Origin: AP-15 sp963755435
GTDB lineage: Bacteria; Pseudomonadota; Alphaproteobacteria; ATCC43930; CGMCC-115725
Direction of reading: 5' to 3'
Length of the DNA stretch: 64,000 nucleotides
Assembly: GCA_963755435.1 (NCBI GenBank)
Contig: CAVWJX010000003.1
Span: 930,001-994,000 of the forward strand
In this document: piece after piece, positions 51,002-60,850 of the stretch
How the letters are laid out: the number at the start of each line of letters is the position of its first letter
Position numbering within the stretch: position 1 is the stretch's first letter
Program-made: the position numbers and the translations under genes
The notes under the pieces: model-generated
The model's input: the letters and a program-made list of their open reading frames with translations, nothing else
Databases searched by the model: none
What the model was told of the DNA's origin: nothing

Positions 51002-51471
51002 CCACGCTGCCGCGCGGGACGCCGAGGCCATGCGCCTGGCCCTCGACGAGGCGGCGCTCGCGGCGGCCCACGGCGACGTCCCGGTGGGGGCGGTGGCGCT
51101 CGGCGAAGGCCGGGTGATCGCCTCCCGGCACAACGAGCGCGAGCGGCGCGGCGACCCCACCGCGCACGCCGAGGTCCTGGCGCTCCGGGACGCCGCCCGG
51201 GCGGTGGGGGGCTGGCGCCTCCACGACGTGACCCTGGTGGTGACGCTCGAGCCCTGCGCGATGTGCGCCGGGGCGCTGCGTGGCGGCGCGGGTGGCCCGG
51301 CTCGTCTTCGGGGCGCCCGACCCGAAGGCCGGGGCCTGCGGCTCCCTCTACAACCTCTGCGCCGATCCGCGGCTCAACCACGAGGTGGCGCTGGCGCCGG
51401 GGTCCTCGCCGCCGAGTGCGGCGAGCAGCTCACGGCGTTCTTCGCCGAGCGCGGGCTGGCGGCCGGGTTAG
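50994..51471 (+). CDS. tadA: tRNA-specific adenosine deaminase
   Basis: Converts the wobble adenosine of tRNA-Arg(ACG) to inosine. The GTG at 50994 overlaps the previous stop and begins MRDHAAARDAEAMRLALDEA. The zinc/catalytic motifs TAHAEVLALRDAA (His-Ala-Glu) and TLEPCAMCAGAL (Pro-Cys-x-x-Cys) are present, then RLVFGAPDPKAGACGSLYNL. Frame shifts: an extra C near 51,287 (after CTG), one near 51,410 and one near the end, giving TAG at 51471. About 157 aa. The 51,287 site is the first third-position insertion after the 8.7-kb clean stretch. Confidence 0.92.
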
Positions 51472-51481
51472 TCTCTCGCCC

Positions 51482-51566
51482 GGAGGCGTGCGAGAGCGGC
51501 CGAATCGGATGGTCTCGAAAACCATTGTGCCTCAGGGCACCGTGGGTTCAAATCCCACCGCCTCCG
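51482..51566 (+). tRNA. tRNA-Ser (CGA)
   Basis: Class II tRNA, 85 nt: same acceptor and D arm as the tRNA-Ser(GGA) 1.2 kb upstream, anticodon stem ATGGT/ACCAT with loop CTCGAAA (anticodon CGA), variable arm with GTGCCTCAGGGCAC, identical T arm. Intact, 10 bases after tadA. Confidence 0.97.
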
Positions 51567-51603
51567 CGTGCGGCCCGGGCTGGGGCGTTTCATCGTGCCT
51601 GCT

Positions 51604-51633
51604 CAGGGGCCCGACGGCCCGGCAGGGCCCCTG
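51604..51633 (+). terminator. Strong GC hairpin downstream of tRNA-Ser(CGA)
   Basis: CAGGGGCCC and GGGCCCCTG form a perfect nine-base-pair stem around a 12-base loop. No T run follows, so it would be a non-canonical terminator or simply an RNA processing barrier. The rest of 51,567-51,756 shows no gene. Confidence 0.4.
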
Positions 51634-51756
51634 GGGACAGTACGATGGACCGATTGACGGCGCCGGCGGGCTGGGCGCCGTACCACCGTGCCCGGGACGG
51701 AGGACGGCGCGCCCGCTGCACGGGCGGCACCAGCCGCCATGGAAGGGGTGTTGGGA

Positions 51757-52028
51757 ATGGCACGTCCGCGTTCCACCGTTCGGGAAGCTCCAGCGGGACC
51801 AGGCCAAGCGGGCCAAGGCCAAGGCCAAGCAGGAGGACCGGCTGGCCCGGCGCGAGGAGCAGGGCCGAGGCCGACGAGCCCGGAGCCGGCGGCGCCGGCC
51901 GAGGACCAGACGGCCCTGCTCGAGCAGTTCGCCCGGCTCCACGAGGACCTGGCCGACGGCCGCATCTCGCTGGACGACTTCGAGGTCGCGCCAGGAGGAC
52001 CTGCGGCAGCCGGCTGCAGGTCGACTGA
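51757..52028 (+). CDS. Small conserved hypothetical protein, charged coiled-coil type
   Basis: About 90 aa. ATG 51757 begins MARPRSTVRKLQRDQAKRAK after one frame repair; a Lys/Ala/Glu-rich helix follows (AKAKQEDRLARREEQAEA), then EDQTALLEQFARLHEDLADG RISLDDFEVRQEDLRSRLQV. The second half resembles a short SHOCT-like or SMI-type element (DGxISxDDFExRxxxL). Proteins of this layout are common in actinobacteria but have no known role that can be given here. Stop TGA at 52028. Three frame shifts. Confidence 0.7.
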
Positions 52029-52039
52029 CCCGGCCCGCG

Positions 52040-53023
52040 CTGCACGCCGGCCGCGGCGCGTGCCTTCGCGACGGTCGGCGGCGGCTCGTCTCGAGCCAGC
52101 GGCGGAGCCCGGCGGCGTTGGAGTGGACGCCGTTCATGATCTCGAGCTTCTCGCGGTGCTCGGGCGCCACGTCGCTCCAGTCGGCGGGTCGAACCGGCGC
52201 GGCCAGGGCGTCGGCGATGTCCCGGCCCTCGCCGGTAGGCGAGCTCGGCCGTCTCGGCCCACTGCCGCAGGGTCTCCTCGGCCTCCGCCAGCAGGTCGCT
52301 CGGGCTCCGCCAGCAGGCCGTAGTGGGCCAGGGCGATGCCGGTCGGCCGGCGCTCGGCGAACCGGCCGCAGCGAGTGCAGCGCCTGGTCGAGGTCGAAGT
52401 CGGGCGGCGGCGTGGACGGCCGCAGCACGCCGGCGTCGGGCAGCCGCACGCCCGACGGCGTCGCCGGCGAAGAGGATCCCGCTGGCCGAGTCGTGCAGGC
52501 CCACGTGGTGCTTGGCGTGGCCGGGCGAGTCGACGGCCACCAGCACCCGGTCCGGCCCGACCCGGATCTCCTCGCCGTCGGCCAGCACGTGGAGCCGCTC
52601 GGCCGGGCGTCGGGTCCAGCCGGCCGTAGAGGGAGTCGAGCAGCGGGCCGTAGACCCGGGCGGCCGAGCCGACCAGCCGGGTCGGGTCGGCCAGGTGGCG
52701 GGCCCCCTTCTCGTGCACGTAGACGGTGGCCTGCGGGGAAGGCCCGGGCCACGTCGCCCACCCCGCCGGCGTGGTCGAGGTGGATGTGGGTGACGACCAC
52801 CCCGGCCAGGTCGTCGGGCCCGAGCCCGAGCCCGTCGAGCGCCTCCAGCAGCACCGGGCACCGAGGACTGGCTGCCCGTCTCGACCAGCACCGGGGCCGG
52901 GCCCTCGATCAGGTACCCGGCCGTGACCCGCTGCCAGCCGCCGAGCAGGGTGTCGATCTCGATGACGCCCGGGGCGATGTCGCCGGCGGCCGGCTCGCGA
53001 GTCCCGTCGGCGTGGTCGGTCAC
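52040..53023 (-). CDS. Metallo-beta-lactamase fold hydrolase
   Basis: Predicted zinc hydrolase. The GTG at 53023 overlaps the glucose dehydrogenase stop (GTGA). The body starts GVIEIDTLLGGWQRVTAGYL. The metal motif is VVVTHIHLDHAGGVGDVARA (H-x-H-x-D-H), with later ligands in VDSPGHAKHHVGLHD and ASGILFAGDAVGVRLPDAG, and HYGLLAE. The end reads PEHREKLEIMNGVHSNAAGL RRWLE. No stop codon can be found in the expected frame before the convergent small gene, so the 3' end is an estimate. Roughly ten frame shifts. Substrate unknown. Confidence 0.8.
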
Positions 53024-54086
53024 GCGCGACGGGGTCACCTCGACCACCACCTTCACGTCGTCGGGCTGGCGGTCGAGCGCCTGCTGCCCAGTCGGTCGAG
53101 GGGCACCCGGCGGCTGACCAGCCCGCTCGAGCCAGTCGCGGTCGGCCCTGGCCAGGGCGCTCGGCCGCCGCCTCGTAGTGGCGGCGGTTGGCGTTGACCG
53201 AGCCCACCACCGACTCGTTCGCCAGCACCATCGTGCGGTTGAGCGCGCCCTCGTCGACCTCGATCGTGCGCCCGCCCGACGAGACGCCGGTCAGGCAGAC
53301 CACGCCGCCGGGCCCGACGTGCTCCATGGCGTCGAGCACCAGGGACGAGACGCCGGTGCACTCGATGATGACGTCGGGGTCCGGCGCAGGCGTCCTCGAT
53401 CGGCGCCGGTGTGGTACTGCGGCGCCGAGCGCCGCGCACCAGGTCGGGCTTGAGGCCCGTCGGTCATCTGGTCGATGACGTGGACCTCGAGGCCCCGCTG
53501 CACGCCCGATCAGGGCGGCCAGCAGGCCGATCGGCCCGGCCCCGGTGACCACCGCCGTCTTGGGCTCCCAGTGGGCCCGGCCGCCGATCCGGTCGACCTG
53601 CTCCCAGGCCTTGGCCACCACGCTGGTCGGCTCGAGCAGCACGCCGAGCATGCCCGAGGGACGGGTCGACCTTGACCACGAACTCGGGGGTGATGCGGTA
53701 GCGCTCGGAGAGGTAGCCGTCGTGCTCCTTGATGCCGCGCTCGGTGTACTGGCCGTTGCGGCAGAAGTCCCACTCGCCGACGGCGCAGTTGGCGCAGGGC
53801 ACCGGGTCGGGCCGCCGCACGATGCCCACCACCAGGTCGCCCTGCGGCCACCGGCGCCGCCGGCCGGCGCCTCGAGCACCCGGCCCAGGGACTCGTGGCC
53901 GAGCACCAGGCGCTCCCGCCCGGGCGGCGCCCAGCCGTAGTCGCCGGAGAGGATCTCGATGTCGGTGCCGCAGATGCCGACGGCCAGGGTCTCGACCAGC
54001 ACCGGGCCGTCGGACTCGGGCGGCTCGTCGACGTCGGAGAGCTCGGCCGAGCCCTTCTGCAGCGGGACGACGGTCAGTGCCTTCAC
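53020..54086 (-). CDS. Zinc-containing glucose 1-dehydrogenase-like oxidoreductase
   Basis: MDR-family enzyme. The GTG at 54086 begins MKALTVVPLQKGSAELSDVD. Catalytic zinc region: LAVGICGTDIEILSGDYGWA and LVLGHESLGRVLEAP; second-zinc-type region PVPCANCAVGEWDFCRNGQY followed by TERGIKEHDGYLSERYRI, close to glucose dehydrogenases of the Gcd group. Cofactor motif VVTGAGPIGLLAALIG. The C-terminal Glu-dehydrogenase domain holds NESVVGSVNANRRHYEAAAE. About 350 aa. Eight or so frame shifts. The adjacent GH15 enzyme could release its glucose substrate. Confidence 0.85.
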
Positions 54087-54213
54087 GTGTGCTCCTCCTC
54101 GGTGGCTCGGTCGTCGCCGCGTCGGTGCCGGTCGGACCGGTCGCGGCCGTCGGGATCGCGCGTCGGGGCCCCGGCCGTCGGGACGGCGGTCGCCGTCGGC
54201 CGTGACGCGCCGC

Positions 54214-56143
54214 GGCGGCCAGCTGCCCGCCAGCTGGTGCCGAGCCGCCGACGCCCGGAGCGGGCGACCGACCGAGGTGCGCCGGCCCGGATCGGCGGCG
54301 GAGCTGGTCGGCGCGCCCTCGGCGGCGCTCGGCGTCGATCGGCTCCTGGCCGGTCAGCCGGCAGGCCGTGTTGACCAGGGAGACGTGGGAGAAGGCCTGG
54401 GGGAAGTTGCCGACCAGGCGCCGGCCACGGCGTCGTACTCCTCGGAGAGCAGCCCGAGGTCGTTGCGCAGGCCGAGCAGGCGCTCGAAGAGCGTCGCGGG
54501 CGTCGTCGGCCCGCCCGATCATGTGCAGGCAGTCGGCCAGCCAGAACGAGCAGGCCAGGAAGGCCCCCTCCCGCCGTAGGCCGTCGACTCGCCGTCGTCG
54601 GCCGTGCGGTAGCGCAGGACGAAGCCGTCGTCGACCAGCTCGCGCTCGATGGCCTCGACGGTGCTGACCACCCGGGGGTCGTCGGCCGGCAGGAAGCCCA
54701 CCAGCGGGATCATGAGGACGCTGGCGTCGAGCTCGTCGGAGCCGTAGTACTGGGTGAAGGCCTGCTTCTCGGCGTTGAACCCCTTGTCGCAGACCTCGGC
54801 GTGGATCTCGTCGCGCAGCGCCCGCCACTTGTCGAGCGGGCCCTCGAGCTCGGGCCACTCCTCGAGCGTCCGCACCGCCCGGTCGACCGCCACCCAGGCC
54901 ATGACCTTGGAGTGGGTGAAGTGCCGGCGCGGGCCCGCGCACCTCCCAGATGCCGTCGTCGGGCTGCTTCCAGCCCGTCCTCGAGGAACTCGATCAGCTT
55001 GCGTCTGGAGGTCCCAGACGGCCCGGCTGTGCACGCCGTCGATCTGGCGCGGCCGTGTAGAGGGCCGACATCACCTCGCCGTAGACGTCGAGCTGGAACT
55101 GGCCCGGCGGCGGCGTTGCCGACCCGCACCGGCGCCGAGCCCTCGTAGCCCGGCAGCCAGTCGACCTCCCACTCGTCGAGCCGGCGCTCGCCGGACGGCC
55201 CGTACATGATCTGGAGCTTGGACGACGTCGCCGGCGGCGGCCCGCAGCAGCCAGTCGCGCCAGGCCATGGCCTCGTCGTGGTAGCCGCCGCGCATCAGCG
55301 ACTCGAGGGTGAGGGTGGCGTCGCGCAGCCAGCAGTAGCGGTAGTCCCAGTTGCGGTTGCCGCCCGAGCGCCTCGGGCAGCGAGGTGGTGGCGGCGGCCA
55401 CGATGCCGCCGGTGGGCTCGTAGGTGAGGGCCTTCAGGGTGATGAGCGAGCGCAGCACGGCGTCGCGCGTAGTCGCCCTCGTAGGTGCAGGCGCTCGACC
55501 ACGTCTGCCACCAGGCCTCGGTGGTGGCCGATCGGCGTACCACGGGTCGACCGGCCGGGGCGGCGGCTCGTGCGAGGGGTACCAGGTCGAGGACGAAGGG
55601 GAGCTGCTGGCCCTCGTCGACGGTGAACTCGGCCACGGTGCGCATGTCCTCGCCCGTGGGTCTCGGCCCGGGTCCACAGCGCCACCGCGTCGGGCCCGGC
55701 GGTCGCCGTGAGCAGGCCGTCGTGCTGGGTGACCCACGGGATGGCCTCGCCGTAGTCGAAGCGGATGCACAGCTCCATGCGCATCTCGACCGTGCCCGCT
55801 GATCCCCTCGACCAGCCGGACCACCTGGGGGTGGTCCTCGCGGATGGGCATGCAGTCGGTGACCCGGACGGTGCCCTCCGCCGTGTCGAACTCGGTCTCG
55901 AGGACCAGGGTCCCGTCCCGGTAGCGCCGGCGCGGTGGCCGTGACCGTCGCCCTCGGGCCCGGCCGGGGCGATCCGCCAGAAGCCGTGGTCCTCGTCGCC
56001 GAGCAGCCGGGCGAAGCAGGCGCCCGAGTCGAAGTGCGGGCAGGCAGAGCCAGTCGATCGAGCCGTCCCGGCCCGACGAGGGCCGCCGTGTGCAGGTCGC
56101 CGATGATGGCGTAGTCCTCGATCGGCAGCGCCATGGCGGCCAT
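54214..56143 (-). CDS. Glycoside hydrolase family 15, glucoamylase/trehalase type
   Basis: Inverting alpha-glucosidase-type enzyme; actinobacterial relatives hydrolyse trehalose or maltose-type sugars. ATG 56143 (or 56134) begins MAAMALPIEDYAIIGDLHTA ALVG. Then SIDWLCLPHFDSGACFARLL-like text, VRVTDCMPIREDHPQVVRLV, CIRFDYGEAIPWVTQHDG, and NWDYRYCWLRDATLTLESLM, the core family motif. The last part has THSKVMAWVAVDRAVRTLE, EKQAFTQYYGSDELDASVLM IPLVGFLPADD and GNFPQAFSHVSLVNTACRLT. About 600-630 aa. More than 15 frame shifts. The stop could not be fixed. Confidence 0.87.
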
Positions 56144-56180
56144 TCTTGCCGCGTCCGCGCGTGCCGTCGGCGGCCGGCGC

Positions 56181-57368
56181 TCAGCCCTCGGTGCAGGCCC
56201 CGGTGCCCACCGGCGTGCGACCGCGCGCTCGGCCTCGTCGGACCCGGGCCAGGACGCCGGGCGAGGCCAGGGCGTAGCCGACGTCGGGTCGGACGGTGGA
56301 GCGGGAGAAGACCACGCCGATCACCTGGCCGTCGGCCGCCGACCAGCGGGCCGCCGGAGTTGCCCGGGCTGGACGTCGGCGTCGATCTCGTAGACCGTTG
56401 CGCACCACGGTGCCCTGGTCGTAGATGTCCCGGCCCTCCGCTGCGAGGTCGGCGGCCACGCCGGCCGGGCCGACCGTGAGCGGCCCGTTCTCCGGGTAGC
56501 CGACCACGGCGCCCTGGGTCCCGCGGCCCACGTCGTCGGGGTCGACGGTGAGCGGCGGCCCGAGCGGGCGCCGCGGTCCGGAGCACGGCCAGGTCGAACT
56601 CGGGGTCGAAGAGCACCGGCGTGGCCGGGTACGCTGCCGCTGCCCACCGACGACCTGGGTGCGGCGCTCGCCGGCCACCACGTGGGCGTTGGTCACCACC
56701 AGGCCGGGTGCCACCACGAACCCGGAGCCCTCCTGCAGGTAGCCGCAGGCCTGGCCGAGCACCTTCACGGTGGAGCCGCGGCCGCGGGCGGCGATGCGCC
56801 CGCCGCCCGAGGTCGAGGGCACGCCCACCGGCGGCGCCGTCGTGGGGGAGATGCCGGCGAAGACCGAGGGGAACGCCCGGGTCGGCCAGGAACGACTGGA
56901 CCTCGGCGAACACGCGCGGAGCCGGCGGCAGCACGTCGTCGATGGCCCGGAGCACGTCCGAGCCCTGGATCTGCGTGCTCAGCCAGGTGTACGGCCCTGG
57001 GTGAGCACGTTGGCCACGAGCCAGGCCGAGAGCAGGACCGCCACCACCGCCACGGCCACCCCCAGCACGCGAGTCGAGCGGTGCCCAGGTGGACCCGCCG
57101 GATCGCCAGGTTGCTCCAGCTCCCGAGGATCCGTCCGGCCACGCCCAGCAGCACGGCCAGCCCGAGCACGAGCAGCAACGTGATGACGTCCCTGGTCGGT
57201 GGCGGAGCGGACGGGCCGCGACCAGCGCCACGGCCAGGAGCGCCTCCGAGGGTGAGGCCGAGCAGGAAGCCCCCGAACGTGAGCACCTGGACGAGCGCGC
57301 CGAGCCGGAGCCCGTGGACGGCGGCCAGCGACCACGAGGACGATCAGCACGATGTCGACCACGTCCAC
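56181..57368 (-). CDS. MarP-type membrane serine protease
   Basis: Periplasmic protease with a CvpA-like membrane part; the mycobacterial relative protects against acid and oxidative stress. The GTG at 57368 begins MDVVDIVLIVLVV. Four membrane helices (to about residue 125, ending VVAVLLSAWLVANVLTQG) precede a trypsin-like domain: catalytic His in VVTNAHVVAGERRTQVV, Asp in DPEFDLAVLR, Ser in PGNSGGPLVSADGQVIGVVF. Two Cys (QACGYLQEG and CTEG at the end) fit the known stabilising disulfide. Stop at 56181. About 390 aa. Around nine frame shifts. Confidence 0.88.
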
Positions 57369-57505
57369 CGGCCGCGAGGGTAGACCACCCCCTTCCCGCA
57401 GGTCCCGGCGCCCGGCGGCGGCGGCCGTCCTCCCCGGAGGCCCCCGCGGCTCCCCCCGAGGGGCGCGGCGGCGGCCGGGGTGGCCGGGGGTAGCATCTCG
57501 CCGCC

Positions 57506-58736
57506 ATGGAGCGTCGCGCGGTGGCGCCGCGTCCGGCCCGCCGCCGGTGGGGCGCCGTGTGCCGGGCGGCCGGGCACGTGGCGGCGGCAGTGGTCCCGGC
57601 GGCCGCGCTGGCGGCCGCGCTGGCGGCGCCCACGGGCCCGGCCGGCGCGGCGACCGGGCGGCACGGGCCGCCCGGCGGCCGCCGTGCGCGGGCAGCCCGC
57701 CCCCGCCGGGACCGGATCGCTGGACGGCGTGGCCTGCGGCTCCGCCGCCCGCTGCTGGGCCGTGGGCGCCGCGGCGGCGGGGCCGGCCGGCTCGGCGCAC
57801 CTGGTGGTGGACGCCACCGTGGACGGCGGGCGGACGTGGAAGGCGGAGCGGGTGGCGGTCCCCGGGCCCGCCGACCTGGTGGCCGTGGACTGCGCCGGGC
57901 CGCGGGCCTGCATGGCCGTGGGATCGGTGAGCGTGGGCGGCGCCTCGCAGGGCCTGGTGCTGGCCACCACGGACCGGGGGCGGCGCTGGGAGGCGGTCCA
58001 CGCGCCGGCCGGCGCCACGAGCCTCGTGGCCGTGGACTGCAGCGCCCCGGGCACCTGCACCGTCCTCGTGAGCCAGGGCGCCGGGTACTGGGCGGCGTCC
58101 ACCGGCACAGGCGGCGCGGTCTGGCAGCAGCTCGGGACGCTGCCGCCGGGCGTCGCGGGGATCACCGCCCTCGACTGCACCACCGCCGGCCCGTGCCTGG
58201 CCGCCGGGAACACGCCCACCACACCGGGCCACGCCGCCGCCGCCGTGGCCGTGAGCAACGACGGCGGCATGACCTGGGCGGCCGCGGCCGTGCCCCCCGG
58301 GAACGGGCCGCTCCACGGCCTCGCCTGCCCCATGCCCGACGACTGCCTGGCCGTCGGGACCAAGGCCACCACCACCATCGGGGTGGCCCAGGGCCAGGGG
58401 GAGGTGCTGGCCAGCACGGACGGCGGCACCACGTGGACCACAGGCGTCCCGCCGGCCGCCGTCGGGGACGGGTCCGGGCTGGCGTGCGGCTCGGCGTCGT
58501 CCTGCGCCGTGGTGGGCACCGGATGGACGGACGCCACACCGCCCGGGCCGACCGGCGCGGTGGCCGCCAGCACGGACGGCGGCGGCACCTGGCGGGCGGC
58601 CGCCGCCCGCTACCTCCCGGTGGGCCTGGTGGCCGTGGCGTGCCCCTCGCCCACCGCCTGCGTGGCTGCCGGCAACAACGAGCTGGCGAGGATCACGCTC
58701 CCGGGGGTCCCTCGCCGCCACGGCCGCGCCGGGTAG
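57506..58736 (+). CDS. Secreted seven-repeat protein with Asp-box motifs and paired cysteines
   Basis: About 410 aa, no named family. ATG 57506 begins MERRAVAPRPARRRWGAVCR followed by an Ala-rich hydrophobic core, a signal peptide ending near TGPAGAA. One extra G near 57,683 shifts the frame; the rest is clean. Seven repeats follow, each with a Cys-x6-Cys pair: CGSAARCW, CAGPRACM, CSAPGTCT, CTTAGPCL, CPMPDDCL, CGSASSCA and CPSPTACV. Between them lie Asp-box/BNR-like turns (VDGGRTW, NDGGMTW, TDGGTTW, TDGGGTW). A seven-bladed propeller with one disulfide per blade is the likely fold. ACA threonine codons are used, as in the giant FN3 gene. Confidence 0.78.
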
Positions 58737-58766
58737 GCAGGCCGCGGCGCGGCCGTCGGGCGCCCG

Positions 58767-59696
58767 TCAACGGACGGCGGGCAGGACCTCGGCGGCGATG
58801 AGGCGGACGTGGTCGAGGTCGTCCAGGTCGAGGACCTGGAGGTAGGCGGTGGCGGCGCCCGCCTCGGCGTAGGCCAGGCAGCGGTCGGCGACCTCCCGGG
58901 GCGTGCCGGCTGCGCCGTGCGCCCGCAGGTCGTCCACGCCGCGCCCTACGGCGGCGGCGCGGCGGGCCACCTCGGCCTCGTCCCTGCCGCAGCAGACGGT
59001 GACCGCCGCCGAGAACCGGACGGACCCCGGGTCGCGCCCCGCCGCCTCGCACGCCTGCCGGACCCGGTCGTACTGGGCCGCGGCGTCGTCCACGGTGTGG
59101 AAGGGCACGTTGAACTCGTCGGCGAACCGCGCCGCCAGGCGCGGGGTCCTGGTGGGGCCCGCTCCCCCCACGATGATCGGCGGGCCGGGCGCCTGGACGG
59201 GCTTGGGCAGGGCCGGGCTGTCGGCCAGCGCGTAGTGGCGGCCCGAGAACGAGAACCGCTCGCCCTCGGCGGTGCGCCACAGGCCGGTCACGATCGCCAA
59301 CTGCTCCTCGAGCCGCTCGAACCGCTCGCCGAGCGGGGGGAACGGGATGCCGTAGGCCTGGTGCTCCACCTCGTACCAGCCGGCGCCGATGCCGAGCTCC
59401 ACCCGGCCGCCGCTCATGGCGTCCACCTGGGCCACGCCGATGGCCAGGGGCCCGGGAGGCGGAACGTGGCCGAGGTGACCAGGGTCCCCAGGCGGATCCG
59501 GCTCGGTGTCCCGGGCCAGGCCGGCCAGGGTCACCCAGGCGTCCGTGGGGCCGGGCAGCCCGTCGCCGCTCCACCCCACGTAGTGGTCCGAGCGGAAGAA
59601 GGCGTCGAACCCGCACGCCTCGGCCAGCCGCGCCATCGTGAGGAGCTGGTCGTAGGAGGCGCCCTGCTGGGGCTCCACGAAGATCCGGAGTCGCAT
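58767..59696 (-). CDS. LLM-class F420-dependent oxidoreductase
   Basis: Luciferase-like TIM-barrel enzyme probably using coenzyme F420. ATG 59696 begins MRLRIFVEPQQGASYDQLLT. Then CGFDAFFRSDHYVGWSGDG, DTERIRLGTLVTSATFRLPG after repair, DAMSGGRVELGIGAGWYEVE HQAYGIPFPP and PPIIVGGAGPTRTPRLAARF, all typical of the F420 group. Ends LIAAEVLPAVR at 58767. About 309 aa with only two frame shifts. Substrate unknown. It is divergent from pstB across a 174-base region. Confidence 0.88.
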   Translation of the reverse strand: MRLRIFVEPQQGASYDQLLTMARLAEACGFDAFFRSDHYVGWSGDGLPGPTDAWVTLAGLARDTEPDPPGDPGHLGHVPPPGPLAIGVAQVDAMSGGRVELGIGAGWYEVEHQAYGIPFPPLGERFERLEEQLAIVTGLWRTAEGERFSFSGRHYALADSPALPKPVQAPGPPIIVGGAGPTRTPRLAARFADEFNVPFHTVDDAAAQYDRVRQACEAAGRDPGSVRFSAAVTVCCGRDEAEVARRAAAVGRGVDDLRAHGAAGTPREVADRCLAYAEAGAATAYLQVLDLDDLDHVRLIAAEVLPAVR

Positions 59697-59820
59697 GGGG
59701 GCCACCGTAGCGGGGGCCTCCGGCGGGGAGCCGCGGCGCGCCGCAGGGCGGGGCCGCGCGCGGATCGCCGCCCGTTCGCAATCGCGCCGACACACAACAA
59801 TTGCCTGCATTTTCCAAAGC

Positions 59821-59853
59821 GTTTCCCGGCTGTTTCCCGGCCGTTCACCTGGC
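59821..59853 (+). promoter_or_regulatory. PHO box: three tandem 11-bp PhoP-type repeats upstream of pstB
   Basis: Three contiguous 11-base units: GTTTCCCGGCT (59821-59831), GTTTCCCGGCC (59832-59842), GTTCACCTGGC (59843-59853). The last matches the actinobacterial PHO-box unit GTTCACC. A TAGGACT sequence (59859-59865) could be the -10 box, six bases from the pstB ATG, implying a very short or absent leader. Activation by phosphorylated PhoP under phosphate limitation is inferred from knowledge of Streptomyces and related bacteria. The remaining 59,697-59,820 shows no gene. Confidence 0.75.
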
Positions 59854-59870
59854 TCCGGTAGGACTGTCCC

Positions 59871-60738
59871 ATGAGCAGCGACGATCCCCGGGGGCCCTCC
59901 GCCAGGACCGCCCAGGACGCGGCGTCGCCGGTCGTGGATCCCATCCTGGAGGCCATCGACCCGGACCGCGGGCGCCCGGCGGACGTGATGGAGGCCCGGA
60001 AGCTGTGCCTGAGCTTCGGCCCCAAGCCCATCCTGACCGACGTCGACATGCGGTTCGCCCGGGGCACCATCACCGCCCTGATCGGCCCGACCGGCTCGGG
60101 CAAGTCCACCTTCCTGCGGACGCTCAACCGGATGAACGACAAGGTCCCGGGCTTCCGCCACGACGGCGACGTGACCTGCTCGACGGCGAGAGCATCTGGG
60201 CGCCCGGCCAGGACCTGCTCACCCTGCGCCGCCGGGTCGGGCATGCTCTTCCAGCGCCCGAACCCGTTCCCCATGTCGATCCGGGACAACGTGGTGGCCG
60301 GCGTGAAGGCCCACCGGATCGCCAAGGGCAAGCAGCTCGACGTGGTGGCCGAGCAGCGCCTCACCGAGGTGGGCCTGTGGGACGCGGTGAAGGACCGGCT
60401 CGGCGACTCGCCGTTCCGGCTCTCGGGCGGCCAGCAGCAGCTGCTGTGCCTGGCCCGGGCGCTGGCCGTCGGGCCCGAGGTGCTGCTGCTGGACGAGCCC
60501 ACCTCGGCGCTCGACCCGATCTCCACCGAGTACGTCGAGGCGCTGCTGCGCGAGCTGGCCCCGGCCCTCACCCTCATCGTGGTGACCCACAACCTGGCCC
60601 AGGCCCGGCGGGTCTCGGACACGCACGATGTTCTTCTACGACGGCGCGCCTGGTGGAGCACGGCCCCACCGACCGAGCTCTTCGAGCGCCCGGCGCGAGC
60701 CCGAGACCGAGCGGTACGTCACCGGCCGCATGGGCTGA
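59871..60738 (+). CDS. pstB: Phosphate ABC transporter ATP-binding protein
   Basis: ATPase of the high-affinity phosphate importer. ATG 59871 begins MSSDDPRGPSARTAQDAAS, an N-terminal extension of about 40 residues before the domain. Walker A IGPTGSGKSTFLRTLNRMND, Q-loop MLFQRPNPFPMSIRDNV, signature RLSGGQQQLLCLARALA, Walker B VLLLDEPTSALDPISTEYVE, H-loop VVTHNLAQARR. Ends ERYVTGRMG at the TGA 60736-60738. About 287 aa. Five or so frame shifts. It is the first gene of the operon, while pstS usually comes first. Confidence 0.94.
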
Positions 60739-60850
60739 GCGGGCGTCGGCCCCGGACGTGGCGCCGCCCAGCGATCAGCAAGCCAGGTCCGGCAGCGACC
60801 GACCCGACTGCCGGTCGGATGGACAACCCCAACCACAAGGAGGAACACCC

